Positions 29,444 to 38,363 of a stretch of DNA of 43,221 nt are shown here, piece by piece. The translations under genes were made by a program, and so were the position numbers. How positions within the stretch are numbered: position 1 is the first letter of the stretch; the number at the start of each line of letters is the position of its first letter. The stretch lies in assembly GCA_014238205.1 (NCBI GenBank), contig JABABM010000020.1:1-43221 (forward strand), written 5' to 3'. The notes beneath the pieces were generated by a model that worked only from the letters and a program-made list of their open reading frames with translations, made no database searches and had not been told where the DNA came from. Origin of the DNA: Phycisphaerales bacterium (lineage in GTDB: Bacteria; Planctomycetota; Phycisphaerae; Phycisphaerales; SM1A02).

Positions 29444-29842
29444 ATGACACACCCCCTTCTTGCTTCCAGCCTGATCGACTACCTGCCCATCGCCATACTC
29501 ATCCTGATGGCGGTGATCTTTGCGGTTGTAAACATCATCGGAGCCGGAATCCTCGGCCCGAAGACACACGGCGAAACCAAGGACCAGACGTACGAGTCGG
29601 GGATGAATCCAGTAGGGACCGCAAGGAAGCGATTCAATATCCGCTTCTACATCGTGGCCATGACCTTCCTGGTTTTCGATATCGAAATCATCTTTCTCTA
29701 TCCGTGGGCTGTGGATTTCACCCAACTTGAGCCAATGAGCAGTGAGTCCATGCTGTTCTTCGGGCGAATCCTCTTCTTCCTGCTTACCTCGATCATCGCC
29801 TACATCTATGCCTGGAAGAAGGGTGTCTTCCGCTGGGACTGA
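29444..29842 (+). CDS. nuoA: NADH-quinone oxidoreductase subunit A
   Basis: The protein has 132 residues from the ATG at 29444 (a TTG directly before it is less likely). Three membrane helices and the family motifs YESGMNPVGTARKRFNIRFYIVAMTFLVFDIE (given in pieces: YESGMNP, RFNIRFY, FLVFDIEIIFLYPW) are those of NuoA, a membrane subunit of complex I. The characteristic Y-E-S-G and F-D-I-E elements are intact and the length is normal. No other nuo gene is present: a small membrane protein and a tRNA follow, and a terminator precedes it. It is therefore an orphan nuoA, and the rest of complex I must be encoded elsewhere. Confidence 0.94.
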   Translation: MTHPLLASSLIDYLPIAILILMAVIFAVVNIIGAGILGPKTHGETKDQTYESGMNPVGTARKRFNIRFYIVAMTFLVFDIEIIFLYPWAVDFTQLEPMSSESMLFFGRILFFLLTSIIAYIYAWKKGVFRWD

Positions 29843-29879
29843 GGAGAATGCCATCTGCTGCCTGATCACACTGATTGGA

Positions 29880-30134
29880 ATGGTCTTTCCCAGGTTCGCC
29901 CTGGCCCTTGTCTGGCTGCTTAATCCCTCCTTCATCAACAATGCCTACCCATCGATCATCGTGCCCATCCTGGGCCTGCTGTTCCTGCCGTTGACCACGC
30001 TGGCCTACGCATTTGCCTGCACCCTTGAAGGTGGCCCCTGGAATGGCGGAGGCATCATCATCATCCTCATCGGCCTGCTGTTCGACCTTGGTTGCCTTGG
30101 TGGCGGTGCCAGCAAGCGATCAAAAGCGAAATAA
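29880..30134 (+). CDS. Small membrane protein of unknown function
   Basis: The protein has 84 residues from the ATG at 29880, 37 bases after nuoA. Two or three hydrophobic segments are visible (FALALVWLLNPSF, SIIVPILGLLFLPLTTLAYA, GGIIIILIGLLFDLGCL), with a basic tail SKRSKAK. It resembles small uncharacterised two-helix proteins found in many bacteria, but I cannot name the family. A GAGGAGA element at 29841-29847 precedes an out-of-frame ATG that stops after five codons; the reading frame may have been intended to start nearer to it, so the start is uncertain. It is probably co-transcribed with nuoA. Confidence 0.6.
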   Translation: MVFPRFALALVWLLNPSFINNAYPSIIVPILGLLFLPLTTLAYAFACTLEGGPWNGGGIIIILIGLLFDLGCLGGGASKRSKAK

Positions 30135-30164
30135 AGACCTTGTTGGGGTAGAATCTCCCGATCG

Positions 30165-30238
30165 CGGGGCGTAGCTCAGCTTGGCAGAGCGCGTGCTTTG
30201 GGAGCACGAGGTCGCAGGTTCAAATCCTGTCGCCCCGA
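30165..30238 (+). tRNA. tRNA-Pro (anticodon UGG)
   Basis: A 74-base cloverleaf. The acceptor stem is CGGGGCG (30165-30171) with CGCCCCG (30231-30237) and discriminator A. The D-arm is AGCTCAGCTTGGCAGAGC. The anticodon stem CGTGC/GCACG encloses the loop TTTGGGA with anticodon TGG at 30199-30201. The T-arm contains GGTTCAAATCC. The CCA end is not encoded. Confidence 0.96.
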
Positions 30239-30382
30239 TTTGGTGCTGCAGGGAATACCAATCCTGGATCCTCCAGACAAAATTGGGGCCCTGCGGCAGT
30301 CCCTCCCACATTTTCCAGATAGTTTTCTTGCATCCACCCTCGCTTCCTACTCCAATTGCCCTGTTCACTTGGGAGAACCTCG

Positions 30383-32482
30383 ATGCATCTTGATTCACGT
30401 ACTGTCGCCTTGTTCACTTCGCTCCTGTGTACGTCAGCCGCCTTGGCCTGGCAGGGATCTGGAAACTGGACATTCGAACCCTCCAGACACCTGGATGTTG
30501 AACACCCCCATGTGATGTCCTTTGGAAAGAGTGCTGCATTGTCATATGACCCGTCGCGGGTTGCAGTACAGATTCATGGTGAACCAGGCGTAGTCATCGA
30601 ACGGGCAGGATTCAATCCAAGCCAACTTGAGCCCATGGGCCTTGGAGGTTGGCACTTGCTGACCCTCCCCCCAGAGGATCGCACGAGACCTGGTCTCTTC
30701 GAGGCAGTTGGAAAGCTCTCACAATCAGGAGGAGTCCGCATCGCGTCTCCGGTGTTCATCGATTCACTCGGCGGTCCATTGGTTCCAACAGAAACAATCC
30801 TCATGCAGTTCGAACAGGATCCAGGGCTTCCAACGGTGAACGAGATACTCATTGAACTCGGTGCCGAGCCTGTGCATGAACAGGCTTGGTCAATCCTGCC
30901 TGGTTCGTACAAGGTGACAAGCCGTTCCCGAAACGGCTTTGATGTGCTTGCCCAGGCGAATGCACTTGCAGCCCGTCCGGATGTTCGCTTTTCCGAACCC
31001 GACATGATTTTCACAGGGCAAGGAGAAGGGGTGCCTGATGACCCTGGTTTCGGCAACTTCTGGGGACTGCACAACACCGGGCAGTTCAAGGGCGGCGTAC
31101 CTGACATGGACATGGATTCGCTCGAGTCCTGGGATATCGAACCAGGTGATCCGAACATACTTGTGCTCGTGATCGACACCGGATCCCAGCAGGACCACCC
31201 GGACATCAATCAGGCTCCAGGCATGGACTTTACCGGTGAAGCCGGAGGTGGTGGGCCAGTGAACGAGTGCGACAATCATGGAACCCCGGTCGCCGGCTGC
31301 GTCTCCGCCATCAGGAACAATACGCTTGGAACCGTCGGAGCGGCGCCGGGAGTCACATCGATCTCGGCACGGTGCTTCGTCTCGAACATCCCCTGCACTG
31401 GCGGCTGGTCCGCGAACTACAGTTGGACTGCCGATGCAATTGACTGGGGATTCGGACTCGGAGCCCGGGTCAGCAACAACAGCAATTACTACGGGGGAAC
31501 GAGTGATGCCATTGAGGCTTCATACGAAGCTTCCCGCAATGGAGGCATGGTGCACTTCGGCTCCGCAGGAAACGATGCCGTGCCATCCCTCTCCTACCCT
31601 TCCAGCCTCGAAACCGTCAACGCCGTGGCCGCGCTTTACATCGATGGAGAACTGGCGAGTTTCAGTAACTGGGGAGATGGCCTCGCCTTCTCAGCACCGG
31701 GCGTCGGGGTCTATTCGACTGACCGAACTGGTGCCGACGGATACACCGGCGAGGATTACGTCTATGTGAATGGGACCTCCTTTGCCTCGCCATATGCAGC
31801 AGGCGTCGCCGCCCAGATCATCTCGGTGGAGTCCACCCTGACTGCATTTGAAGTCGAAACCGTGCTCCAGGAATCTTCCGTTGACCTTGGAGACTCCGGA
31901 TATGACATCTTCTTCGGATGGGGCTTCGTCAATGCCAACAATGCGTTGCTGTCACTCTTCGAAACGGGTGCCTGCTGCGTTGGAGGCGATTGTTCGATCG
32001 AGATGCAGCTGGACTGCGTGGATGCAGGGGGAGACTTTCTCGGGGAGGGAACAGACTGCAGTTCAAATCCATGCAACGCAACAAGTGATTGCCTGGGCGA
32101 TATCAGTGGAGACGATCACGTCGGTGTCGATGATCTGCTTGCCATCATCGCGGCCTGGGGAAGCAGCGACCTTGATACGGACCTGAACGAAGACGGCATC
32201 GTCGGCGTCGATGACCTCCTCATTGTCATCGGCAACTGGGGGCCCTGCCCCGAGGGTTGCGTGGATGGCTTCAACTGTGGAGACGACGGGGACCTCTTCA
32301 CCTGTGGAAGCGACGGTTGCTTCTGCATGGAACTCTCCGACGGCAACTTCGCATGCCTGAGCGTGGTTGAATCGACCTGCGATGCATATGAACCATGTCC
32401 CGACGGCTCCTGTCCACCCGGGTTCGAATGCGTCGTCAACTCATGCTGCCCGGATCCCGTCTGCGTACCCGTCTGCAACTAG
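30383..32482 (+). CDS. Secreted subtilisin-like serine protease with dockerin-like modules
   Basis: The protein has 699 residues from the ATG at 30383, with GGGAG seven bases upstream. A signal peptide (TVALFTSLLCTSAALAW) is followed by a propeptide-like region to about 215. The peptidase S8 domain begins FWGLHNTGQ and has the triad D265 (VIDTG), H299 (NHGTPVAG) and S466 (GTSFASP), with the oxyanion N397 (SAGND). A Cys-rich linker (CCVGGDCSIE) follows, then two dockerin-like repeats (DISGDDHVGVDDLLAIIAAWG; DLNEDGIVGVDDLLIVIGNWG) at about 572-620 and a Cys-rich C-terminal tail. It should be an extracellular protease; the dockerin-like part may anchor it to the cell surface or to a partner. Confidence 0.92.
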   Translation: MHLDSRTVALFTSLLCTSAALAWQGSGNWTFEPSRHLDVEHPHVMSFGKSAALSYDPSRVAVQIHGEPGVVIERAGFNPSQLEPMGLGGWHLLTLPPEDRTRPGLFEAVGKLSQSGGVRIASPVFIDSLGGPLVPTETILMQFEQDPGLPTVNEILIELGAEPVHEQAWSILPGSYKVTSRSRNGFDVLAQANALAARPDVRFSEPDMIFTGQGEGVPDDPGFGNFWGLHNTGQFKGGVPDMDMDSLESWDIEPGDPNILVLVIDTGSQQDHPDINQAPGMDFTGEAGGGGPVNECDNHGTPVAGCVSAIRNNTLGTVGAAPGVTSISARCFVSNIPCTGGWSANYSWTADAIDWGFGLGARVSNNSNYYGGTSDAIEASYEASRNGGMVHFGSAGNDAVPSLSYPSSLETVNAVAALYIDGELASFSNWGDGLAFSAPGVGVYSTDRTGADGYTGEDYVYVNGTSFASPYAAGVAAQIISVESTLTAFEVETVLQESSVDLGDSGYDIFFGWGFVNANNALLSLFETGACCVGGDCSIEMQLDCVDAGGDFLGEGTDCSSNPCNATSDCLGDISGDDHVGVDDLLAIIAAWGSSDLDTDLNEDGIVGVDDLLIVIGNWGPCPEGCVDGFNCGDDGDLFTCGSDGCFCMELSDGNFACLSVVESTCDAYEPCPDGSCPPGFECVVNSCCPDPVCVPVCN

Positions 32483-32496
32483 GAGCCCCGACACCC

Positions 32497-32877
32497 ATGG
32501 AGATCCGTCCCCGGGAAACCGTGATCCTCGCGAGCGACTTCACGTCGCTGGTCGCCTGGTACCAGGATGTCCTCGGGTTCACACCAAGCAGGCTCTTCGA
32601 AGGCGAGTACCACTACTGCAACCTCGAAACTCCCACGGGCATCCTGATCGGCATCGGCGATGCGACGGAGATGGGGGTTGAACCAGTCGACCGCAGCCAG
32701 AACACGGTCATCCTCCAGTTCGAGGTAGAGGATGTCCAGGCGTTCTTCACGCACCTTCAGAAGCATGGTGCCTCCATCACGATGGGTCCCTCCTTCGACA
32801 AGACTGGATTCTGGTACGGGGGTTTCTCGGACCCCGAGGGCAACCCCTGCTGGGTCGTTGACGGCAACTGCCCCTGA
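32497..32877 (+). CDS. VOC (glyoxalase/bleomycin resistance) superfamily protein
   Basis: The protein has 126 residues from the ATG at 32497, with AGGAG eleven bases upstream just after the protease stop. The fold signature of a single VOC domain is present: VILASDFTSLVAWYQDVLGF at the start, then LQFEVEDVQAFFTHLQKHG and the C-terminal FSDPEGNPCWVVD. Family members are small metal-dependent enzymes with varied substrates, so the reaction cannot be inferred. It has no signal peptide and is cytoplasmic. It follows the protease gene after 14 bases and may be read from the same transcript, although the two have no obvious functional link. Confidence 0.88.
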   Translation: MEIRPRETVILASDFTSLVAWYQDVLGFTPSRLFEGEYHYCNLETPTGILIGIGDATEMGVEPVDRSQNTVILQFEVEDVQAFFTHLQKHGASITMGPSFDKTGFWYGGFSDPEGNPCWVVDGNCP

Positions 32878-32958
32878 AACCGCTCCATGAGGCTGGCATC
32901 TCCCTCTTGAAGGAAGAAATACGTCGACGACGCCGTTGCCCACTGCTACGGTGACTTG

Positions 32959-35900
32959 ATGGGAGCAGGAGACCGGAACATCGCCAAAGTACTCATGTTG
33001 GCAGCAGTCATCAGCCTGGTGTTGCCCTCAACCATGGCCCACACTCGTGGTGGAGCCTTCGTCGTGGAACCCTTCCTCGGCAAGGCGACACCGACATCGA
33101 TGCACATCGCCTGGGAAACCGCCCTCAATCTTTCGACGAGCGTTGAGTACGGCACGAGTGAGCAGCTTGGCCTCACGGCAACCGGCACGTCCATCACCGG
33201 CTCGGGCGCCGGGTATATCCACCACGTCGATCTGGAGGAACTCGCCCCGGACACTCCCTACTTCTACAAGTGCGTATCCGGAGCCTACGAGACCCCTATC
33301 TACAGTTTCCGAACCCCGCCACCCGGACCGACCGGAGACCTGTTCACCTTCGTGGCCTATTCCGATTGCCAGACCGGCAATGTCTACAGCAAGCACGAGG
33401 AGGTCGTCAACGACGGCATCCTCGACTACTACGCCGCCACCTATGGTGGCGCCATCGAGGACACGCTCTCCTTCACACTGGTTCCAGGCGACCTGGTCAG
33501 CACGGGGTCCTCGCACAGCCAGTGGGTCAACGAGTTCTTCGGCCAGTCGCAGAACCTCCATCGGCACGTACCCCTGTACCCGGCCCTGGGAAATCACGAG
33601 GCGAATGCCAACCTCTACTACATGTACTTCGACCTCTTCGAGAATGCTCCTGCCGGTCTTGAAGAACACTGCTACTGGTTCGACTACCAGAACGTCCGCG
33701 TGATCACCCTGGACTCCAACAGTCCCTGGGACTCGCAGCAGCAACTGGACTGGTTGGACGGAGTACTGGACGACGCATGCTCAAATGATGACATCGACTT
33801 CGTCTTTGCGCAATTCCACCACCCACACAAGTCCGAATCATGGACACCCGGCGAGTCCGGGTTCTCGACCGCAGCGGTCGAACTGGTCGAGCAGTTCTCC
33901 AGCGACTGCGGCAAGCCCTCGATCCACTTCTACGGACATACACACAGCTACAGCCGCGGCCAGAGTCGAGACCACGATCACCTCATGGTCAACGTCGCAT
34001 CAGGCAGCGGCTCTCTGGACTACTGGTGGCACTATCCCAACAACGACTACGACGAGTTCCAGATCACACTCCAGGAATGGGGATTCGTCCAGATGGAAGT
34101 CGGGACCGGCGACGTTCCCTGGCTGCGACTGCGACGGATCAGTCGTGGCAATGACTACGTTCCACTCGACAACGTGATCACCGACGAAATCGTCATCCGC
34201 GCAGACAACCAGTCGCCCGGAACCCCCCAGGGCGTCTCTCCCACGCTGGCCGATGGGCCTGTCATCGGCGACGGCGTGGTTCTGCAGGGGTCGGCCTACG
34301 GTGATCCCGACGGAGATCCGGGCCTGGAGAGCCACTGGCAGGTCGCAGAATCAACCAACGGATTCGATACGCCCGTCAGCGACTCGTGGAAGAGGCGGGA
34401 AAACTGGTATCGACCACCCAATGGAGATGGGTGGTACAGCGTCAACACCGTGGAGGACCCGGATATCACGCGTACGGTGCTGGATGCACCGGTACCAGGA
34501 TGCACGACGCTCTACTGGCGGGTCCGGTATCGGGACGAGGTCCTCGGCTGGAGCGACTGGTCCAGCCCGGTCGCTTTCGAGGTCGGCGAGTCAAGCGAAG
34601 GAGCGAATGCCCCGGTTCCAACCGACGAGGCAGAGGGAATTTCCACGGAAACACAACTGCAATGGAATCCCTGTGATCCGGCTGATCTCTACGACGTCTA
34701 CCTGGGTACCCAGGAACTCCTGGGTCCAGGCGACTTCCAGGGCACCGTCTCGGGAACCTCATGGGACCCTGACACACTTGAACTCCATACCACCTACTTC
34801 TGGCGAATCGACCGGCATGAAGGAGATGACATCGTCACGGGACCTACCTGGTCCTTCACGACCATGCGACCGCTTCCGACACGCTCGACGACTGAATGGC
34901 GATTCGATGATGAGTTGCCGGGTGACGAGGTGGTGTTGCATGCTGCCCACGGTTCCTCCGACCTTGTACCCACCGGCATGGACTTGGGCAGTGACTGGTT
35001 GATTGGTTTTACAGATGGCTTCTGGGTACCGCACATCGACGGCATGCAGGCAACCTACATCCAACTCGATGATGTCCATGGTGCCAACCGGGGTCTTCGA
35101 ACCGTGCTGGATGCCGAGGGAGACGGACAGGGCAACCTCGACCAGTTCACCTTCGTCTGGGATCTGTACATCAGCCCGACATCCAGCAGCGGAAAGCAGG
35201 CGCTCTGGCAGGGCAACGACTCCAACTCCAACAATGCGGAGTTCTTCCTGGACTTCGAGACAGGTGGATTCTGGCTCAATGGTGGCACTGGAGCCGTCGG
35301 TGAAGATCTCTGGCCGCATGGGGAATGGTTCCGGCTCGTCCACCGCGTTGATTACACCAATGACACCTCCGCCATCTTCGTCAACGGGACCAAGGTGCTC
35401 GGTGATGATGAACTGGGGGCACCGGACTGGCTCTGGTGCGGCAACACGGATGGAGTCTGGCTGCTTTCCGATGACGGTCCAGCCAGCGAAGTGGGTCTCG
35501 TACGCTGCGCACATGTCGCCATCGTGGATCTGCTGGTACCGGACGCCTCGATCGAACAACTGGGTGGTCCGGATGCACGTGGCATCTTCATCGACCGAAG
35601 CGAGTGGCGCTTTGATGACGAAAATCCAGCGGATGGCGCGCCTCTTGCGAGGTCGCATGGCACAAGCGAACTCGTCCCGACCGGCATGCAGCATGGTGTC
35701 GACTGGGGCCTGGGGATGACCAACGGCCTCTCGGTGCCGCACATCAACGGGGCACCTGCCTCGTTCATCTGGATGGACAACGTCCATGGTGCCAACCGTG
35801 GCCTGTCCACCTTGTGGCAGGCCATGGCGAACGGTGGCGGAGACAGCATCGATGTCAATGAATACACCCTCATCCTTGATCTCCATGTCGACACGGCCCA

Positions 35901-36471
35901 GGACCAATTGCAGGCGCTCCTCCAGGGCAACGACTCCAACTCGAATGATGCCGAGTGGTTCCTCGACTGCACGACCGGCGGCTTCTACCTTGCTGGAACC
36001 GGGTACATCGGCGAGAACATGTGGCCCCAGGGTGAGTGGTTCCGGATCGCGCTCCGTGTCGACTACCCGGACAGCGCCGCCCTCTTCGTCAATGGAACCA
36101 AGGTCCTCGATGATGATCAACTTGCTGCACCGGACTGGATGTGGGGTGCTGATTCAGGGCTCAGGATCTGGCTGCTCTCGGACAACGGACCCGACTACGA
36201 CGTCGGGTTCATCCGCTGCGCGAACGCAGCCCTCGTCGATGGGCTCATGCAGGACGTGGAACTCTTCAACCTTGGTGGACCCGATGCCGGCGGCATCTTC
36301 ATCGAGACCGAGGAACATGACCCGGCGGATCTCAACCAGGATGGCCTGGTCAATGTCACGGACCTGCTCATCGTGATCGGAGGCTGGGGTGGCCCCGAGG
36401 GTGATATCAATGGAGACGGGACGACCGATGTCACCGACCTGTTGATGGTTATCGCTTCCTGGTCGACCTGA
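32959..36471 (+). CDS. Secreted metallophosphoesterase with two LamG-like repeats and dockerin
   Basis: The protein has 1170 residues from the ATG at 32959. After a signal peptide comes a fibronectin-like purple-acid-phosphatase N-terminal domain (about 35-115). A calcineurin-like phosphoesterase domain follows with GDLVSTG, GNHEAN, QFHHPHK and GHTHSYSRG. The first metal motif reads YSDCQ, so the third position is not the usual His or Gly. A second fibronectin-like region comes next, then two tandem repeats of about 236 residues that each begin with EWRFDDE and end with LGGPDA-GIFI and resemble LamG/concanavalin-like domains. A C-terminal double dockerin-like module ends the chain (LNQDGLVNVTDLLIVIGGWG and INGDGTTDVTDLLMVIASW). 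It is probably an extracellular phosphatase. Confidence 0.88.
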   Translation: MGAGDRNIAKVLMLAAVISLVLPSTMAHTRGGAFVVEPFLGKATPTSMHIAWETALNLSTSVEYGTSEQLGLTATGTSITGSGAGYIHHVDLEELAPDTPYFYKCVSGAYETPIYSFRTPPPGPTGDLFTFVAYSDCQTGNVYSKHEEVVNDGILDYYAATYGGAIEDTLSFTLVPGDLVSTGSSHSQWVNEFFGQSQNLHRHVPLYPALGNHEANANLYYMYFDLFENAPAGLEEHCYWFDYQNVRVITLDSNSPWDSQQQLDWLDGVLDDACSNDDIDFVFAQFHHPHKSESWTPGESGFSTAAVELVEQFSSDCGKPSIHFYGHTHSYSRGQSRDHDHLMVNVASGSGSLDYWWHYPNNDYDEFQITLQEWGFVQMEVGTGDVPWLRLRRISRGNDYVPLDNVITDEIVIRADNQSPGTPQGVSPTLADGPVIGDGVVLQGSAYGDPDGDPGLESHWQVAESTNGFDTPVSDSWKRRENWYRPPNGDGWYSVNTVEDPDITRTVLDAPVPGCTTLYWRVRYRDEVLGWSDWSSPVAFEVGESSEGANAPVPTDEAEGISTETQLQWNPCDPADLYDVYLGTQELLGPGDFQGTVSGTSWDPDTLELHTTYFWRIDRHEGDDIVTGPTWSFTTMRPLPTRSTTEWRFDDELPGDEVVLHAAHGSSDLVPTGMDLGSDWLIGFTDGFWVPHIDGMQATYIQLDDVHGANRGLRTVLDAEGDGQGNLDQFTFVWDLYISPTSSSGKQALWQGNDSNSNNAEFFLDFETGGFWLNGGTGAVGEDLWPHGEWFRLVHRVDYTNDTSAIFVNGTKVLGDDELGAPDWLWCGNTDGVWLLSDDGPASEVGLVRCAHVAIVDLLVPDASIEQLGGPDARGIFIDRSEWRFDDENPADGAPLARSHGTSELVPTGMQHGVDWGLGMTNGLSVPHINGAPASFIWMDNVHGANRGLSTLWQAMANGGGDSIDVNEYTLILDLHVDTAQDQLQALLQGNDSNSNDAEWFLDCTTGGFYLAGTGYIGENMWPQGEWFRIALRVDYPDSAALFVNGTKVLDDDQLAAPDWMWGADSGLRIWLLSDNGPDYDVGFIRCANAALVDGLMQDVELFNLGGPDAGGIFIETEEHDPADLNQDGLVNVTDLLIVIGGWGGPEGDINGDGTTDVTDLLMVIASWST
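34891..36306 (+). repeat. Internal tandem duplication within the metallophosphoesterase gene
   Basis: Two consecutive units of about 709 bases (from about 34891 and from about 35600) encode related LamG-like domains. Shared landmarks in the same order are EWRFDDE, LVPTGM, VPHI-G, D-VHGANRGL, LQGNDSNSN, GEWFR, FVNGTKVL, WLLSD-GP and LGGPDA. The units are diverged, so this is an old duplication, not a recent or unstable one. Confidence 0.85.
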
Positions 36472-36659
36472 GAAACCCCCGTGATACGACTCCCAGGGAT
36501 ACTCAAACCATCATGCCCCCATACAAAGGCGTGAAGTCCCCGTTTCGGGCTTGATCTGCATGGTCGCATCATCGAAATTGGGTATTCAAAGGGGATATGC
36601 TCCAACACTCCACGTAGAGTCGAGTAAGCCAGGGGATGTCCGAGGGAGAGCACGATCAC

Positions 36660-37715
36660 ATGAATATCAACCAACTGGTCATACCGGCCATCGCATCGAT
36701 GGCACTTGCAACCGGGACGATGGCCGATTCATCGACCGGCCTTGGCTGCGATGGGGATTGCACACGTGATGGCCAGGTGAATGTGGACGACCTGCTGTCC
36801 GTCATCAGTTCCTGGGGCCAGAACGGCTGCGACGTCAATGACGATGGCATCACGAATGTCAATGAACTGCTCCGGGTCCTCAACGAGTGGAATGCAACAT
36901 GTCATCCCTTCATGACGAACCACCCGCTTGGACTCAGTGTCGAGTTCGACTACGACGCCGGATTCGCCATCATCAGCGCAACCGGCCTGGCCGACCACCC
37001 GATGGGTCCCTTCGACGGCTCGACCGGCTGCTCCAACCCGAACACCCCCACGAACCAGAACGATGAGTGGATGATCCCACTCTTTCCCACCCCGACGAGC
37101 AACCCCTCAGTCGATGTACTCGATCAAATGGGTCCAATCGGCATCTGGTACAACGGCGTCGCCTTCTACAACCCCTACGACGGTGGCGGTGTGGAAGCAC
37201 CCGGCAACATCTGCATGGATGATTACAACGGGCACCCCTCGCCTGATGGCCGATACCACTACCACCAGTATTCACCCGTCGCAGCCGACGATGGCGACGG
37301 GCATTCACCTATCCTCGGCTACGCCTTTGATGGCATTCCTGTCTGCGGACCATGGGAAAGCAATGGCATCGTGGCAGCGGCTTCGAAGAACCCGCTCGAT
37401 GACTGCAACGGCCATGAGCATGCCGATGGTTCATACCACTACCACTCCATCTCGTACGAACTTGCCGTCGATCTCGGGCTGCCCGGCGAAGGCTTCCCCT
37501 GGGTCATCGGTTGCTTCCACGCTGAGCCCGAAACTTCCAACTTCGAAGGTGGAGGGGGTCCCCCACCTCCCCCGGGCGGATGCGATGGGTGTGCCCAGAA
37601 CATGATTCCGCCGGCGATCTGCAACTGTGTACACACGGTCCCGGGCTATGAATACTGCTGCGAGAACTGGGATGCAGCCTGCCAGGCCTATGCAGATGCA
37701 AACTGTCTGCCATGA
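36660..37715 (+). CDS. Secreted YHYH-domain protein with N-terminal dockerin-like module
   Basis: The protein has 351 residues from the ATG at 36660, with GAGGGAGAG upstream. A signal peptide (NQLVIPAIASMALATGTMA) is followed at once by a double dockerin-like module (CTRDGQVNVDDLLSVISSWG; VNDDGITNVNELLRVLNEW). The main domain, about residues 90-300, is the YHYH domain: two YHYH motifs (GRYHYHQYSP and GSYHYHSISY) flank GYAFDGIPVCGPW. The clustered histidines suggest metal binding. A Gly/Pro-rich linker and a Cys-rich tail (CDGCAQNM, CENWDAACQAYA) complete it. The role of YHYH proteins is poorly known. The dockerin position at the N-terminus contrasts with the C-terminal placement in its neighbours. 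Confidence 0.9.
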   Translation: MNINQLVIPAIASMALATGTMADSSTGLGCDGDCTRDGQVNVDDLLSVISSWGQNGCDVNDDGITNVNELLRVLNEWNATCHPFMTNHPLGLSVEFDYDAGFAIISATGLADHPMGPFDGSTGCSNPNTPTNQNDEWMIPLFPTPTSNPSVDVLDQMGPIGIWYNGVAFYNPYDGGGVEAPGNICMDDYNGHPSPDGRYHYHQYSPVAADDGDGHSPILGYAFDGIPVCGPWESNGIVAAASKNPLDDCNGHEHADGSYHYHSISYELAVDLGLPGEGFPWVIGCFHAEPETSNFEGGGGPPPPPGGCDGCAQNMIPPAICNCVHTVPGYEYCCENWDAACQAYADANCLP

Positions 37716-37742
37716 GTTGCATTGTCACCCGTTGATACGCCG

Positions 37743-38363
37743 ATGAGACCAGCGATCATGCCGGTTACGTTGACAATTCGACTCCACCTGCCCCTCATGC
37801 TTGCGTTCCTCGTTTTCGGCCTTCTGCAGGCCGGCTGCTCATCGGATCAGGAAGAGCAGTTCGTCGACGTCACAGGTACCCCCCATTCCCCGCTGCATGG
37901 ATCGGAAGGTGACCTGGTCGTCATCATCTTCTCCAGCACCGACTGCCCCATCGCCAACGCCATGGCCCCGGAACTCGAACGTGCTCACCAGGAAGCCGTT
38001 GGACAGGGAGGCCGCTTCTACCTCGTCCATGCTCGAAGGGATCTGCAGGATGCCACGGCGGTCAAACACGCCTCGGAGTACTCACTGAGCATGCCGGTGC
38101 TGATCGACCATGATCATGCACTCGTTGAGCATTTCGATGCAAAGGTCACACCCGAGGCATTCGTACTGCAGTTCACGGGACCAGATGAATATGAAATTGC
38201 CTACACCGGAAGTATCAACAACCTCTACGGTTCAGTTGGCAACCGTCGCACAAAGGCGACCGAGCACTACCTGCGCGAAGCAATCACATCGATATCAACC
38301 GGTAACAACATCGAAGTGAAAGAACGCCAACCCTTCGGCTGCTTCATCGAGCGGGAACAATGA
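37743..38363 (+). CDS. Thioredoxin-fold (redoxin-like) lipoprotein
   Basis: The protein has 206 residues from the ATG at 37743; the ATG at 37758 is an alternative. A signal peptide ends in the lipobox LQAGC. The thioredoxin-like domain reads VVIIFSSTDCPIANAMAPEL, with a single cysteine (C68) in the active-site turn instead of CxxC, then VTPEAFVL, the cis-Pro strand region. This CPIAN type is common in planctomycete redoxin domains, where it often sits in the same polypeptide as cytochrome c and Cu-monooxygenase-like domains. Here its stop overlaps the start of exactly such a gene (ATGA at 38360-38363), so the two products probably work together outside the cytoplasm. Confidence 0.83.
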   Translation: MRPAIMPVTLTIRLHLPLMLAFLVFGLLQAGCSSDQEEQFVDVTGTPHSPLHGSEGDLVVIIFSSTDCPIANAMAPELERAHQEAVGQGGRFYLVHARRDLQDATAVKHASEYSLSMPVLIDHDHALVEHFDAKVTPEAFVLQFTGPDEYEIAYTGSINNLYGSVGNRRTKATEHYLREAITSISTGNNIEVKERQPFGCFIEREQ

